Assembly (NCBI GenBank): GCA_033032865.1
Contig: JAWHQI010000099.1
Span: forward strand, 3,523,501 to 3,587,500
DNA from: Dactylorhiza incarnata
Lineage: Eukaryota > Streptophyta > Magnoliopsida > Asparagales > Orchidaceae
DNA length: 64,000 bases
Direction: 5' to 3'
Shown here: piece after piece, positions 23,140 to 34,819 of the stretch
Numbering within the stretch: position 1 is the first letter of the stretch
How the letters are laid out: every line of letters begins with the position of its first letter
Translations under genes and position numbers: made by a program
The notes under the pieces: generated by a model
Database searches by the model: none
What the model saw: the letters and a program-made list of their open reading frames with translations, nothing else
Told to the model about the DNA's origin: nothing

Positions 23140-23147
23140 TATAAATA
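23140..23147 (+). promoter_or_regulatory. Sire-3 LTR TATA box
   Basis: TATAAATA about 110 bases downstream of the palindrome array. Confidence 0.6.
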
Positions 23148-23534
23148 CTTGAAGTATGTTTCTATTAACCCTAATTTTGTGTTATTTTAGAAAGAAAGAC
23201 ATCGAGATTTCCATCGGCCATCATTCTCATTCTCGCACAGACGTTCTTATGCCGCCGACAAGTTTAGTGCTCGATTCTTCATCAATCTCGACTCAACAAG
23301 ATCTCTGTGCTCAGTTTGATTCAAGTGTCTTCTAGATCTTGTTGTGTTGACAAGTAATCAGATCAAATCATTCATGACAAAGGATTTCTTCTTCCCCATT
23401 CAAGTTCAGGATTTCATCTATTTCAAGGAAGAATAAGACCTATTATTTCAGATCTGCAGAAGTAGAATCTTCTTGAGAATCTAAGAGATTGGCTTTACAA
23501 TCTAAAATTCTTGTAATATCTTTTTACCTATTCT

Positions 23535-23712
23535 TGTAGGAAGTTTTATCTTCCGAGTCTTTGTAGATCCTAGTTTAGAGGATCGAGTTTGTAGGAGAGT
23601 TTTGTTCTCTGAGTTTGTAGGAGAAATTGTTCTCCAAGCTTTTTGTAGGAGAGAGTGTTCTCTGAGTTTGTAGGAGTTTCACTCTGAGTTATAAGATTAT
23701 TCATAATCCGAG
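23535..23712 (+). repeat. Tandem array of seven covarying hairpins
   Basis: Same design as in Sire-1 and Sire-5. Stems include GGAAG/CTTCC, GATCC/GGATC, GGAGAA/TTCTCC, GGAGT/ACTCT and GATTAT/ATAATC, most followed by GAG. The different stems keep pairing. Confidence 0.8.
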
Positions 23713-23930
23713 AATAGTGAAGTATCCTAGTCTAGCCGGGGGTGCTAGATAGGTGAGGCGGGAAAGTGGAGTACCCACATCGGGGAACCACTATAAAATC
23801 CTTGTGTTTGTGTATGTTCTTGGTTTTATGTGTGCTTTTCTTTATAAATTTTAATTCCGCTTAAAAAGCCATAGAACTCACCTATTCACCCCCCTCTAGG
23901 TGATTTATGTAGCAACTAGATACTTTCAAT

Positions 23931-23942
23931 TGGTATCAGAGG
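23931..23942 (+). promoter_or_regulatory. Sire-3 primer binding site
   Basis: TGGTATCAGAGG, two bases after the LTR. Initiator-Met tRNA type. Confidence 0.85.
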
Positions 23943-24006
23943 TAGATTGTTCGTTAAAAGGTTAACACCTTGAACAAACTCCTCCATCTAGTTGTTCAAA
24001 GACACT

Positions 24007-24463
24007 ATGTCCGGAATGGATAGAAACAAGGATTCTTCCATGAAGCTACCTGCTTGAACAAAGGAGAACTTTCCCACATGGAAGGAAAGAGTTAAGTTTT
24101 ATATGGAAGCTGACGGCCCAAGGATCTTTCAGATAGTTGAAGAAGGTCCTCTTGTTCCAATGATGGCATCTACCATCAACCCTGCTGTTCAAGTTCCCAA
24201 GAAGATGCTTGATTTATCGAAGGATGAGATTTCTCTTGTCTCCTTGGACAAGAAGGCAAAGAATATAATTTCCAGTGCTGTGGATGATTCTATGCTACAT
24301 AATCTATTCCATTGCAAATCTGCTAAAGAGATGTGGGATTCTCTTGTCGTCTTGATGGAAGGTACGAAAGAAGTAAGGGATGATCGAAAATCATTGCTGA
24401 ATCAAGAGTATGAAGCATTTAAGCAAGATCCAAGGGACTCTATTTCTGACATGTATGATAAGT
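24007..24463 (+). pseudogene. gag: Sire-3 gag N-terminal fragment
   Basis: ATG at 24007. The frame is collinear with gag of Sire-1 and Sire-5 through the UBN2-like region. A TGA at 24055-24057 replaces a conserved cysteine codon, and Gyp-2 interrupts the frame at 24464. Confidence 0.85.
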
Positions 24464-26197
24464 TGATATGATAAGATCTAGCGCTTACTTAGAGATTTGG
24501 ATTTAAGAAAAAGCGAAGAGATTGATGATATTTTCCAAAACTATATCCGATGAAGGCAAGTGTACCTTATCGTCTATAATACCAAGGCCGTATTCCTCAG
24601 GGCGCGTTGATTACTTCTAATTCGAGGAGGTCACTATTATCTTATCTAATGATTTTTTAGGATTTGTTTTACTTAGCTAAAAGAGACAATTTGCAAACTA
24701 AATTATGGTTTAAAGGATGGTAAAAATTATTTGTGCTCAATAGAAAATCACCTTGGAGTGAGAATAATCAAGAAAAGGAAAAATAAATCTAATTCTGTTT
24801 AAATAAACCACTTGACCATGGAGGTTCCCGAAGCTTAAACATGCCTCTCTCGAGGAAATGCCTAACTAAGTTTAGGAAAAATCAACCGAACTCTCGTTCT
24901 ATAATCGATTACCTAAAATTTGCTTTACGTTGTGAAACCCTCTATTGGATTTGACTCCAATCCGGGAGATTTACGTCATCCTCTCTCGAGGGGTGCATGC
25001 AACTCTCTTTACACTTGAGTGATCTATTCATACTTTAAGCCTCTCTGCTAGCTTAGTATGAAAACTTAAACGAAACCCATATATCAAAAATATGGTCTCG
25101 CTAATTAAAAATCAAGAGTAAATCAAGTGTTTACAAAAACCGGAAAAAGGGAGATAGAAGAAAATAACTTGATTATCTCATCCTCAAATTATTTCGATCG
25201 AGCACTAATGAGAATTAGTTAATAATGTTGGAGGGGAAGAAGAGAGAAAAATAAAAGTGCATTAATGAGAAATTAACTAAAGTAGAAAGAGAGAATGAAA
25301 GAGAGCAAAACTAAATTTTATTGAAATAAAAACTATTACAAGTCTTAAAGAGGATTACAATACTAGAAATGAAGAGATTACAAGCTTATGCTTGGTTATT
25401 GCAAGAAATAAAATTATAACATTGCTTGAAAGGAAAAGAGAGAGAACATGAAATGGAAAGACATGAACAAAAGCATAAAAATGGACACTAACAACTCTAG
25501 CAGCACCTCTCCCTCTCTAATTTTCTAAACCCTGGACTCAAGGAGACCTCTGGAATTTATAGAAAAAAATTCCAAGTTACACGCCCTCGGTCATGGGTGC
25601 GACCAAGTACGTGTAACTACTGTTCATCTCAGTTGGGACAGTAGTGTGGGTCTTGCATGATGGTGTGGCGGAAAAGGATATTACATGACCGTGAAATTTG
25701 GGTCACAGGCGTGTACATAGAAAACTTCATTTAATGTAGTGTGGGCTTGATTGCGGCGCGATGATGAGCAAGGATCACATGGGAATGTCACAGTCGAGAC
25801 ATATGGGTCACAGGCATGACTTGAGTTAACTTCTCGATGGCATCTCCGCTTCTCGACGACAATTCCGCTGGGAAGATTCAATGTTTACACGCCCTTGGTC
25901 ACGGGCGTGATCGAGGGCGTGACTTGCTGTGGACGAGCTCAAACTGCGCGATATCAATTCTGGACTGATCTTATGATTACACATTATGACCAAGGGTGTG
26001 ACTTGTTGTGACCTAGGGCGTGTAATGAAAATTTTTCCAAACTTGTCCCAAAATTCTGCAAATATACAATAAACTAAATTAGAAACAAATTTTATAAAAG
26101 AACTATTTATAAGCTAAAATTGACATGAAAAAGAAAATTTCATATTAAATAATTACTAAATTTTTTACTAAAAAGGTTATACAAAAACTATTTTTCA
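24464..26197 (-). repeat. Gyp-2 3' LTR (about 1.73 kb)
   Basis: Plus-strand start TGATATG at the point where Sire-3 gag stops matching, end TTTTTCA before the polypurine tract. The stretch CAAAACTATATCCG...GGCAAGTGTACC matches the Gyp-1 LTR end. Motifs GGTCACGGGCGTGA and ACACGCCC recur at about 25570-26030. With no second LTR in view, the outer edge is uncertain by tens of bases. Confidence 0.65.
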
Positions 26198-26213
26198 AAT
26201 ACCCCCATACTTG
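26198..26213 (-). promoter_or_regulatory. Gyp-2 polypurine tract
   Basis: The minus strand reads CAAGTATGGGGGTATT just before the LTR. Confidence 0.75.
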
Positions 26214-26621
26214 AGGTTTTGTTATTCCAGAGCAAAAGTATAAGACATAATTCATAAGACATTCATATAATTTTTTAATAATAAACAAAAATTTCATTTA
26301 GATCAAAAGTTAAGTTAAGAATAAATTCTAGGAGGAGTTAAGTCCTAAATTATGATGATGATTTGAACAGAGAGGAAGTGTTTAGGCAAGGACTTCTTGA
26401 AATAACTAATTAGCAAATAAAATTGTAGAAATTATAAAACTAAATTAGATTAAAATTATAAGAACTCTATCTTAAAAGAAACTTTAAGGAAAAATAACCT
26501 ACTAAATATTGCTCTCTTCATAGTTTAAACTAAATCTAGATCAATGATAATTGGCTAGGGGGTTCACAAATTTTGGCATAAGAAAAGATCTTTGAAACTC
26601 AAAATTGATTTTCTAAATTGT

Positions 26622-26834
26622 ATATGTTTAGGAGTAATGAATTTTATCCTCTTACTCCATGCCATATAATCTTTTAAAATTCTCTTCTAATAAAAACCCA
26701 AAATGAATATGTTTAGGAGTAATGAATTTTATCCTCTTACTTCATGTTATATAATCTTTTAAATGATTTTGGGTGCATATGTTTAGGGAATAATAAATTT
26801 TATCCTCTTATTCCCATAACATATGATCTTTTAA
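26622..26834 (-). repeat. Three repeats, each a covarying hairpin
   Basis: Copies of about 58 bp start at 26622, 26707 and 26777. Each has a stem around an AATTTTATCCTC-type loop: GGAGTAA/TTACTCC, GGAGTAA/TTACTTC and GGGAATAA/TTATTCCC. The third stem has compensating changes. The rest of 26214-27344 is A/T-rich with no gene seen. Confidence 0.65.
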
Positions 26835-27344
26835 CACACTTTTTTATGCCATCAAAAGGGGTAGGGTAGGGAAAAATTTCTAGCTTATAAATTAAATTAT
26901 ATTGAGAGCAAATTTTAGTAAATTTAAATCTCCTAAGATCTAAAAAGCTATAAAAAAATATAATAGAAATGTAAAGAGGATTAGCAAATTTATTACAAAA
27001 CGAAGCCATTTAAAATAACAAGAGAAGTCATGTTAAAAACAATTCTCTAATCAAGCTCAAATCATAAAATGATTCTTAAAACAAGATTACCTAAAATTTA
27101 GATTTAACAAACTACGATAAGCAAAATTTTAGCCAATTAAAAATATAAAAATGCTTATAAATATTCTCAACTAAATTTCTAAGAAATCACAAAACCAACA
27201 AGTAGGGGCTTTATAAAATTTTTTGTTTTTTTTGTTCTAAGTTTTTCATATTTTTTTTTTTAATTTTTGATATTATCTTTTTTTGGATTTTTAATAATAA
27301 AAGATAAGAAACTAGTTTTAAACCTAAAATTTTTTGTTAACTCT

Positions 27345-27620
27345 TGGACTTCCCGAGGTATACCCTATGAAGGGTTCTCAATGGTACTAGGAGGTGAGAT
27401 GGGATGATAGCCCAAACGTCCCTTTCCAAGATTTAAATTTTTGATTTTAATTTTTTTTTTGAATTTTTGAGTTTTAATAGTGCTTGAATAAAAAAGAAGA
27501 CATCAGAAAAATGTTTTTTTGAAAGGTTTTCTAATTTAAAAACTACATTTTTAAGAACTATTCACATGCTCATACTTAAAGTTAAACATTGCCCCCAATG
27601 TTTAAAACTAAGTATGAAGA
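27345..27620 (-). other. Gyp-2 non-coding blocks shared with Gyp-1
   Basis: 27345-27430 matches the Gyp-1 direct repeat (18375-18460). 27570-27620 matches the ~50-bp palindrome at 18545-18595. The shared order shows Gyp-1 derives from, or parasitises, a Gyp-2-like autonomous element. Confidence 0.7.
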
Positions 27621-27820
27621 AAAAGAAGAAGAAAACAAGAAAAAGAAATACAAGCTAAAACAAGAAGGAACGAGAAGAGAGAAAAAGGGCTTCCCTGGCT
27701 ATGAAGATGCGGGGGAAGCGGCGGTTACCTACAAAACAAGAGAAAATAATAAAAAGACAACTTTGGGGTGCCTCCCAAAAGTGCTTTATTTAAGGTCGCG
27801 TAGCTTGACCCAATTGGCGT

Positions 27821-28160
27821 TCATGTTATTTGTGGAAGGAACATTGATTCACTCTTCTCGTTAGCTAGATCCCATGGAAGATACAACTTAAGATGATGAC
27901 CATTTACTTTGAAGGAACCTTTTTTCGGGTGGGAAATTAGAACTGTCCCATAGGACCAAACCTCTTTAACGATAAAGGGTCTGGACCATCGAGATTTTAG
28001 CTTTCCCGGAAAAAGGAGAAGATGAGAATTATAAAGGAGGACGAGATCGCCCGACGAAAAAGTTTTTGGAATTTTTGTGTTTTTCATGATAAAACTTTGT
28101 TCGCTACTTATAGATTTTATTGCTCTTGTACGCATTCACTCTCCACTTATCTAGCTCATT
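27821..28160 (-). pseudogene. Gyp-2 integrase C-terminal fragment
   Basis: The minus strand encodes ELDKWR...AYKSNKIYK, then after a frame change near 28062 (in a run of A/T) GDLVLLYNS...[10 protein letters not shown], the C-terminal part of Ty3-type plant integrases. A TAG follows the IYK stretch. The gene is cut at its 5' side by LTR-X. No catalytic core remains in the window. Confidence 0.8.
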
Positions 28161-28477
28161 TGTACAACCCCTATTCTCTGAGGGTGGAACCCCCTCAAGG
28201 CCACGTCGGCAGAAGTCAAAGTCAATGGTCAAACTGAAGATATTAGACAGCATACCAGGACTATGTAACCCTAGGTGCGAGTAGCGACTTACTCGCCCCA
28301 AACTAGTGACAAGGAGTAGGCCCCGGAGCTCTTCTGGCAGTCGAGCAAGAAAGCTAAGGGCCTGGCCTTATTCGCCCATAAGAAACTTTCTACTACCAAC
28401 TCGCCAGCCTGAGGGGAGGTCCTTACCTACTCACTCACTCAAGACTTTGCTCAACCATCTCAGAGGGAGCCAGTCAC
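28161..28477 (+). repeat. LTR-X 5' LTR, left part
   Basis: U3 portion before the Sire-4 insertion. A five-base flank, TCATT, precedes it in Gyp-2. Confidence 0.5.
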
Positions 28478-29539
28478 GTCGGCGCCCTTAGAGGGGGGTG
28501 GGTGAATAAGGGTTTTCAAAAACTTTAGATTTTATTTAGAAAAACTTTGGAATATTGCAATATTAAAACAAGAAGTCAAGTAAAACAAAAAGAGAGACAA
28601 GCTTTATTGATATTAAATAAGTTTTACAAAACTTGATCTCAATGGCGCTAGAGATCGGAGGCGAATAATAAAAGCTCTTTTCGTTTTCTATCCCGACTCG
28701 CTTCCCCACGAACCGGTGGCCCTAGCCTTCTCCTTCCCGGATTCGGCCTCAAGCCGCTCTAGACAATCCTTCCCCGGATGTGGCCTCGAGCACCCCCTAG
28801 AACTAGCCTAGATCTAGTCGCCAACACGAGGCGAATTTCAGCCCTAAGTCCTACCCCAGACCTAGTCGCCAACACGAGGCAATTTCACTACCGTTTACAA
28901 AGAAAGATAAATAAAATAATAAAACTTCCCTTAAGATGAACTTCTGAAGATGGAGGCGAAGATCCGCTGTAGAATCAGCATTTGTCGAAGCGGACTTCGT
29001 CTGGATTCAGCATGATGGAATTCTCCTTCAGAAATTGGCAGAGCTTCGCTGGGATCTCAAATTTTGTCCAAGACAAGCCTCTGGAATTCTAGCACTCTCT
29101 CTCTGAGGTGTATGCAATAGGTATGTCAAAAACAAGAGGTGAGGGGGTCCTTTTATAGCCAAAGTGCTACCTCCGGCGCTACCGCTACCGCAGGCGCTAT
29201 CCCTGATTAAGTAACATTTTGCGCGGCAGGATCTTCAATCCGTGGCAACATTTTGCTCTATGCCTCTTGTGCGCCATGCTACCGCCAGCGCTAGTAGCTA
29301 CCGCCGGGCGCTAGCTCCTTCTAAAAACACTGCCGGAATCGCGCTAATCATCGCTAGCGCCGGGCGCTATCGCTACCGCCCGCGCTAGTGGCCATGTTGG
29401 AATTCTGGCCTCAATTTTGGGGACAACCATCCTTGAGTCATGTGGACTTTGATTTCCTGCACACTTAAACACACAGATCAAATACACATAGGATTTGTTA
29501 TTCTCAAACCTAGGAGATGCGGAAGACCATGTTCCAACA
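28478..29539 (-). repeat. Sire-4 3' LTR
   Basis: Plus-strand end CCAACA. Minus-strand TATAAAAG corresponds to about 29150-29157. GCTACCGCCGGCGCTA-type palindromes lie at 29165-29395. Near the outer end is a CCCTTA/TAAGGG stem around a C-rich loop (minus strand). Confidence 0.9.
29165..29395 (-). repeat. LTR array of GCTACCGCCGGCGCTA palindromes
   Basis: At least seven degenerate GCTACCGC / GCGCTAG elements upstream (minus strand) of the TATA box. The matching array in the other LTR is 37448-37680. Single copies occur in gag (35071-35110) and after pol (31571-31600). Confidence 0.75.
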
Positions 29540-29553
29540 AACTCTCCCTTTTG
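29540..29553 (-). promoter_or_regulatory. Sire-4 polypurine tract
   Basis: Minus strand CAAAAGGGAGAGTT directly before the 3' LTR. Confidence 0.8.
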
Positions 29554-31750
29554 ATAATAACAAATCCATTAATGATAAATCAAAGCATTAATAAATAAGC
29601 ATGATGAAACTATACTTGTGTGTGTGTGTGAGTGATGACTTAGGATAATTATTGATTTTAGCATTTAGAATTGCTCCCCCTAAATACATGCTCCCCCTAA
29701 GTGAATGCTCCCCTAATATGTAAGCTATCATCTGAATTTGTCATGTTGGGTTTATGATAGCGGGTTATATTTATCATGTTAGTTCTCCCCCTTTGTTATT
29801 AGCAAAAGTGGGTAGGGAAACAAAGCACTAAAAATGTGTAAATAGAAGAGAAGGCATGATCGAGCTCTTTAAGTAAATGGTAAGGAGTTTTAGAATTGTT
29901 TTTCATTTAAATAGATCAGAGTTATAAGCATTACAAAATTTTCAGAGTTTTTAGCATAAAAGATTTTTATGTTTGAAGTAACCAATAAAAAGTGTTCCAA
30001 GTAAATCTACCACTTAATGAAAGATAGGAATTTTTAAGAATAAGTGATGATGCAAAGAATACAAGATATTAAGTAAGCATGAAAGCGCAAGGTAAAACAC
30101 TTATATGGTTAAGATGCGGAAGACTTATAGCAATACAAAAAACATCAAATAGTAATGATAATCCAAAAAATATGAGTTAAAGTTCACAAAAGATGATGTT
30201 TTTGTAAATCATTTTTTAATTAGATCTTTAAATTTGATAATAGCCAAGCATGAAATAATGTTTATCAAAAAGAGATTACCACAATGTTACTTTAATTCAT
30301 AATTTCAAAAACATACAAAACATTGTAGAACACATGCTAGGTTATCTAGTGCATTTCATAAATAAAAAGTAATATAGAATTAGCATTAGGATCCAATGCT
30401 CATGAGAAGAAGTGTTATGGAAGATAATGATGTGCACATAAGTGTATTTTTGAGTAATGTAAACAAATGTTTGAATCAAAAATACAAGATATATGTAAAG
30501 TACGAGCACAATAAAACACAAATAAGATTACTTCCACACACTTTAATGCACAATAAAAAGTACAACTACCAAGGTGCTCTGCACACACAATGCTCATCAA
30601 GACTTATCAGGGTGCAAAGTAGTGCTTGGGGGATCATATATTTAAATTTAATATTGGAACTAGTGATCCGGTGTACTGAAGAGTAAGTGGTTTTTCTTAT
30701 TTTTGAAAGAAGGATTTGATTTGAACAAGACACTTTACTATTCTTTCCAAGGTGCTCAACCACACAATGCTTATTAAGACTTATCAGGAGGTTCAAGTAG
30801 TTCTTGGTGGAGTTATCTTTGTCATTTATTTTATAATTTTGTTTTGTACAAAGTTCTCCGAATACACTTGTTTTGCAAATCAATAGATTTTATGAAAAAC
30901 ATAACCACTTTTCTTAATTTTTAAGAGTGCAAAATAAGGAGTGTAGGAAAGATACTTGTTCAATTTTAATCCATTATACTAATACAAAACATACACAAGC
31001 ATTCTTAGATTAAATACATATGTAGACAATGCCAAAAAAGGTGAGTGAATAAATATCATTATCAAACATAAAACATTTCTCATACTTAGAGGCATGCTAA
31101 GCTTGATCCTACACAACTCTTAAACTATAATTGATGCACATTTGAATAGATATATCAAAGCATGAAGAAAGACAATGTCCAAAGTAGTTTGAAAAGATAA
31201 ATTGCAACATTGTAGAATTTCTAAATAATAGATTAAATCATGCTTGATTTTTCACAGAAATCATACAATTTTTTTGATAGTTTTAAAGTTTTATATTTTT
31301 GTATTTGATTTTAGCAAATAAAAGCATATTTTTGTAATTTTTGCTTTTGTAATTTTTATATTTGATTTTTGCATAAAGATGAACTTTAAACAAAGGAAAC
31401 AACACAAGCGAAAAAGAAAAACATATTTTTTTGTAATTTGGTTTTTGTAGTTTTGTATTTGATTTTTCAAAAAATAAAGAAACACAGAAGTGCAAAACTA
31501 AGTAGAAAATATAGATTAATATATTTTTAGAAATTTTTCAAAATTTTAAAATCACAGAAAAAATGGACATGGACGCTAGCGCCTGCGGTAGCGCTAGCGC
31601 GGGAGACAGTGAACGATTTTTTAGCATTTTGGAAATTTTAATTTTGGATCTTGATTAAGTTCCCAATAGTAGTTCCATGCTGAAGTTGCAGATTTTTAGG
31701 AGATGTTTTGGATGGTTAAAAATGAAGAAAATTGTATTTGTGAGCATGTT
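29554..31750 (-). other. Sire-4 3' non-coding region
   Basis: No gene seen in 2.2 kb of A/T-rich DNA. It holds a ~67-bp direct repeat (30568-30634 and 30748-30814), T-rich degenerate repeats at 31290-31470, and one LTR-type GCGCTAGCGCTACCGC palindrome at 31571-31600, just downstream of pol. Confidence 0.65.
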
Positions 31751-34700
31751 TTAACTTGAAAGATCTAGGACACCTAATTCAAGTCGTAATAATCGAAATC
31801 TTGCATCGGGAAGGGGTTTAGTAAATATGTCAGCAAGTTGAGAGTCCGTCCCAATGAAGCTTACTTTTACATTTTCTTTCTTAATGTGATCCCTAATGAA
31901 ATGATGACGAACGTCGATGTGTTTGGATCTAGAATGGTGTACGAGATTATATGTGAGGTCTATTGCACTTTTGTTGTCACATTTAAGATCTATGTTTTTG
32001 AGATGAAATCCAAAGTCCTCTAGTGTTTGGCTCATCCATAACACTTGTGCACAACAACTACCAAGTGTTATATATTCGGCCTCCGTGGTGGAGAGTGCAA
32101 CCGAAGATTGTTTTCTATTAGACCAAGCAACTAAAGAGGGTCCTAAAAAGTGACATGTACCGCTAGTGCTTTTTCTATCTAGTGAACACCCGGCGTAGTC
32201 CAAATCGGAGTAGCCGTGGGGCGTGAAAGAGTCATTATGTGGGTACCATAATCCTAATTTGGATGACCCTATTAGATAACGAAAAATCTGTTTTACCGCT
32301 GTTAAATGAGATTCTCTTGGATCGGCTTGAAAGCGAGCACATAAACATACGACAAACATTATATCTGGTCTAGATGCACTTAAATAAAGAAGAGATCCTA
32401 TCATTCCTCTATATAGCGTTTGATCAATGGAAATTCCAGATTCATCTTTTCCTAGTTTTAAAGAAGCACTCATAGGAGTAGAAGCTTGTTTAAGATTTTC
32501 AAATCCAAATCGTTTAAGCATATCGTGAACATATTTTGATTGACAAATAAAAATACCATCAGTTCTTTGTGAAATTTGAAAACCAAGAAAATATGATAGT
32601 TCTCCTACAAGACTCATTTCAAATTCATTTTTCATTATTAAGACTACTTCATTACACAACTCTTCATTAGTGGCTCCAAAAATGATGTCATCAACATATA
32701 TTTGTAGAATAATTAATTCATTATTTTTATGCTTAATGAAGAGTGTGTTGGCTGCACTTCCCATAACATAACCGTGCTCTAACAAAAATGATGTAAGATG
32801 ATCATACCATGCACGGGGCGCTTGTTTTAAACTATAAAGCGCTTTTTCTAATTTGTAAACATGATTTGGAAATTTTTCATTTATGAAATCGGGGGGTTGT
32901 TCTACATAAACTTCTTCTTTAATAAACCCGTTTAAAAAGGCACTTTTAACATCCATTTGAAATAATTTTATTCTTTTATAACTCGCAAATGCCAAAAATA
33001 TTCGTATAGATTCTAGGCGAGCTACGGGTGCAAAAGTTTCTTCAAAATCTACCCCCTCGATTTGTGAATAGCCTTGAGCAACTAAGCGTGCTTTATTTCT
33101 TACAATCCTAGATTCACCATCTAGCTTATTTTTAAAAATCCATTTTACGCCAATAATTGGATGATTAGATGGTCTTTCTACTAAATTCCAAACTTTATTT
33201 CTTTCAAATTGTCCTAACTCTTCATTCATTACCAAAAACCAAAATTCGTTATTTAAAGCGGTGGAAACGTTTTCAGGTTCAATTTCAGACACAAAGCAAA
33301 TATTTGAAAATGTTTCATGAAGAGAGGACCGAGTTCTTACCCCAGTAGAAGGTTCCCCAATGACTAGCTCCTTTGGATGATTTTTGGAGAAGTTTAGAAT
33401 GCTTCGAGGTACACATTCATCTTCTTTGGACTTCTCCTCCTCTTCTTTGGAGGGTTCTTCTTCGTCGTGCTCCAAGGATGGCAAAAGTTCATCATCTGTA
33501 CCTGTAGGGAGTTTCTCTGCACATGGAATAAACTCATCAAATTTAACATTAATTGATTCTTCAACTTTACTTGATCTCTTATTAAATATTCTATATGCTT
33601 TACTAGTTGAAGAATAACCAAGAAATATTCCTTCATCGCATTTTTCGTCAAATTTTCCTAGAGAATCTTTTGTATTAAGAATGAAGCATTTACATCCAAA
33701 TACTTTAAAATACGACACATTAGGTTTCTTTTGATAGTAGAGTTCATATGGTGTGAGATTTAATGAAGGGCGAAGCATGACTCTATTCATTACATAGCAT
33801 GCAGTGCTTACGGCTTCTGCCCAAAAATACTTAGGATATTTATATTCATATAGCATGGTGTGTGCAAGTTCTTGTATTGTCCTATTTTTCCATTCTACAA
33901 CACCGTTTTGTTGAGGTGTGCGTGGAGCGGAGAACTCATGCTTAATACCTAACATGTCACAAAAAGATTTAAAATTTTCATTTTCAAATTCACCTCCATG
34001 ATCTGAGCGAATGCATTTTATTTTTAAATCTAATTTATTTTGAATGCGAGTACATAATTTTGAAAATTCGCAAAACGCATCATATTTGGAGGAGAGAAAT
34101 AAAGTCCAAGAATATCTAGAATAGTCATCTATGAGAACATAAGTGTATAATCTACCACCAAGACTCGCAGTGTTAACGGGACCAAAGAGATCCATATGAA
34201 TTAATTGCAGAGGTTTTGATGTAGAAATTTCGTTTTTGCTTTTAAAAGATGACTTAGTAAATTTGCCTTTTTGGCATGGAGAGCATAATGAAGATAAATT
34301 TCCATTTAACTTAGGCAATCCTCTAATCAATTCTCTTTTTGCTAGTTTTAAGTTGAGCTTTGTACTAGCGTGGCCTAAGCGTCTATGCCATAATTCTAAT
34401 TCATCACTTTTCGTTATAAAACATTTTATAGAAGATTTAGAAAGATCATGAAATGAAACTATGTAAACATTATGAATTCTAGGTGCAGTTAATAACACAT
34501 CTTTTGTTTTAGGATTAAAAATCTTGCAAAGGTTAGTGGAAGATTCAAAAAGTACGTCTAAACCTTTATCACACAGTTGACTTATATATATTAGGTTATG
34601 CTTTAATCCTTTCACATAAAGTACATTTGGTATAAGAAAAGATGCGTTACCCACTGTACCAACTCCCATGATCCTTCCTTTACCGTTATCGCCAAACGTC

Positions 34701-34819
34701 ACTATTCCTCCTTTCTTATTTTCTAGGCTAAGGAATTTTGCTTTATTGCCCGTCATGTGTTTGGAGCAGCCTGAGTCCAAATACCACACGTCTTCTGTTT
34801 CCTTAGCCTTCCTGCAAAT
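31751..34819 (-). CDS. pol: Sire-4 pol polyprotein (open, about 1012 residues)
   Basis: Protease ([13 protein letters not shown]), GAG-pre-integrase, integrase ([23 protein letters not shown]), reverse transcriptase (YVDDIIFG) and RNase H (DIFTKPL) are in one open frame on the minus strand, stop at 31751. The frame continues upstream to the gag TAG at 34820-34822, so pol has no ATG of its own at the domain boundary. The first internal methionine (34789) immediately precedes WYLDSG. Several conserved residues look altered: R to W in the integrase motif, G to D in QPPGF, G to S in ALYGLKQ, A to L in SDADYAG. The product may therefore be weak even though open. Expression would need read-through, re-initiation or splicing. 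Confidence 0.88.
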   Translation of the reverse strand: MCRKAKETEDVWYLDSGCSKHMTGNKAKFLSLENKKGGIVTFGDNGKGRIMGVGTVGNASFLIPNVLYVKGLKHNLIYISQLCDKGLDVLFESSTNLCKIFNPKTKDVLLTAPRIHNVYIVSFHDLSKSSIKCFITKSDELELWHRRLGHASTKLNLKLAKRELIRGLPKLNGNLSSLCSPCQKGKFTKSSFKSKNEISTSKPLQLIHMDLFGPVNTASLGGRLYTYVLIDDYSRYSWTLFLSSKYDAFCEFSKLCTRIQNKLDLKIKCIRSDHGGEFENENFKSFCDMLGIKHEFSAPRTPQQNGVVEWKNRTIQELAHTMLYEYKYPKYFWAEAVSTACYVMNRVMLRPSLNLTPYELYYQKKPNVSYFKVFGCKCFILNTKDSLGKFDEKCDEGIFLGYSSTSKAYRIFNKRSSKVEESINVKFDEFIPCAEKLPTGTDDELLPSLEHDEEEPSKEEEEKSKEDECVPRSILNFSKNHPKELVIGEPSTGVRTRSSLHETFSNICFVSEIEPENVSTALNNEFWFLVMNEELGQFERNKVWNLVERPSNHPIIGVKWIFKNKLDGESRIVRNKARLVAQGYSQIEGVDFEETFAPVARLESIRIFLAFASYKRIKLFQMDVKSAFLNGFIKEEVYVEQPPDFINEKFPNHVYKLEKALYSLKQAPRAWYDHLTSFLLEHGYVMGSAANTLFIKHKNNELIILQIYVDDIIFGATNEELCNEVVLIMKNEFEMSLVGELSYFLGFQISQRTDGIFICQSKYVHDMLKRFGFENLKQASTPMSASLKLGKDESGISIDQTLYRGMIGSLLYLSASRPDIMFVVCLCARFQADPRESHLTAVKQIFRYLIGSSKLGLWYPHNDSFTPHGYSDLDYAGCSLDRKSTSGTCHFLGPSLVAWSNRKQSSVALSTTEAEYITLGSCCAQVLWMSQTLEDFGFHLKNIDLKCDNKSAIDLTYNLVHHSRSKHIDVRHHFIRDHIKKENVKVSFIGTDSQLADIFTKPLPDARFRLLRLELGVLDLSS

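Larger units (their letters stand above)
22373..23928 (+). repeat. Sire-3 5' LTR (1556 bp)
   Basis: Starts TGTTGGG and ends TTTCA before the primer site. It has the U3 palindrome array (22685-23030), TATA box (23140), leader hairpins (23535-23712) and the CACCTA/TAGGTG C-rich hairpin near the end (about 23879-23902). Confidence 0.92.
22373..24463 (+). mobile_element. Sire-3: copia (Sirevirus-like) element, 5' LTR and gag start only
   Basis: Full 5' LTR, primer site and the first part of gag, related to Sire-1 and Sire-5. It interrupts Sire-2 gag (5-base flank CTTCT) and is itself interrupted by Gyp-2 at 24464. The rest lies beyond the window. Confidence 0.88.
24464..28160 (-). mobile_element. 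Gyp-2: Ty3-type (Athila/Tat-like) element, 3' half
   Basis: Minus-strand 3' LTR (24464-26197), polypurine tract, non-coding region and the end of the integrase gene. LTR-X is inserted in the integrase at 28161, and the remainder lies past the window. Non-coding motifs are shared with Gyp-1. Confidence 0.78.

Noticed and set aside
27589..27864. Lys-rich plus-strand frame starting at 27589
   Set aside because: Low-complexity A-rich DNA in Gyp-2 non-coding region, on the strand opposite the element.
28161..28477. Host gene promoter or tRNA gene in the gap between Gyp-2 and Sire-4
   Set aside because: No tRNA boxes or coding potential. Continuity with 37830-38006 and inverted TGTAC/GTACA ends favour a split LTR.
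28306..28491. Small ORFs in 28160-28490 as part of a gene
   Set aside because: This is LTR-X U3 sequence, and the coding similarity to integrase stops at 28160.
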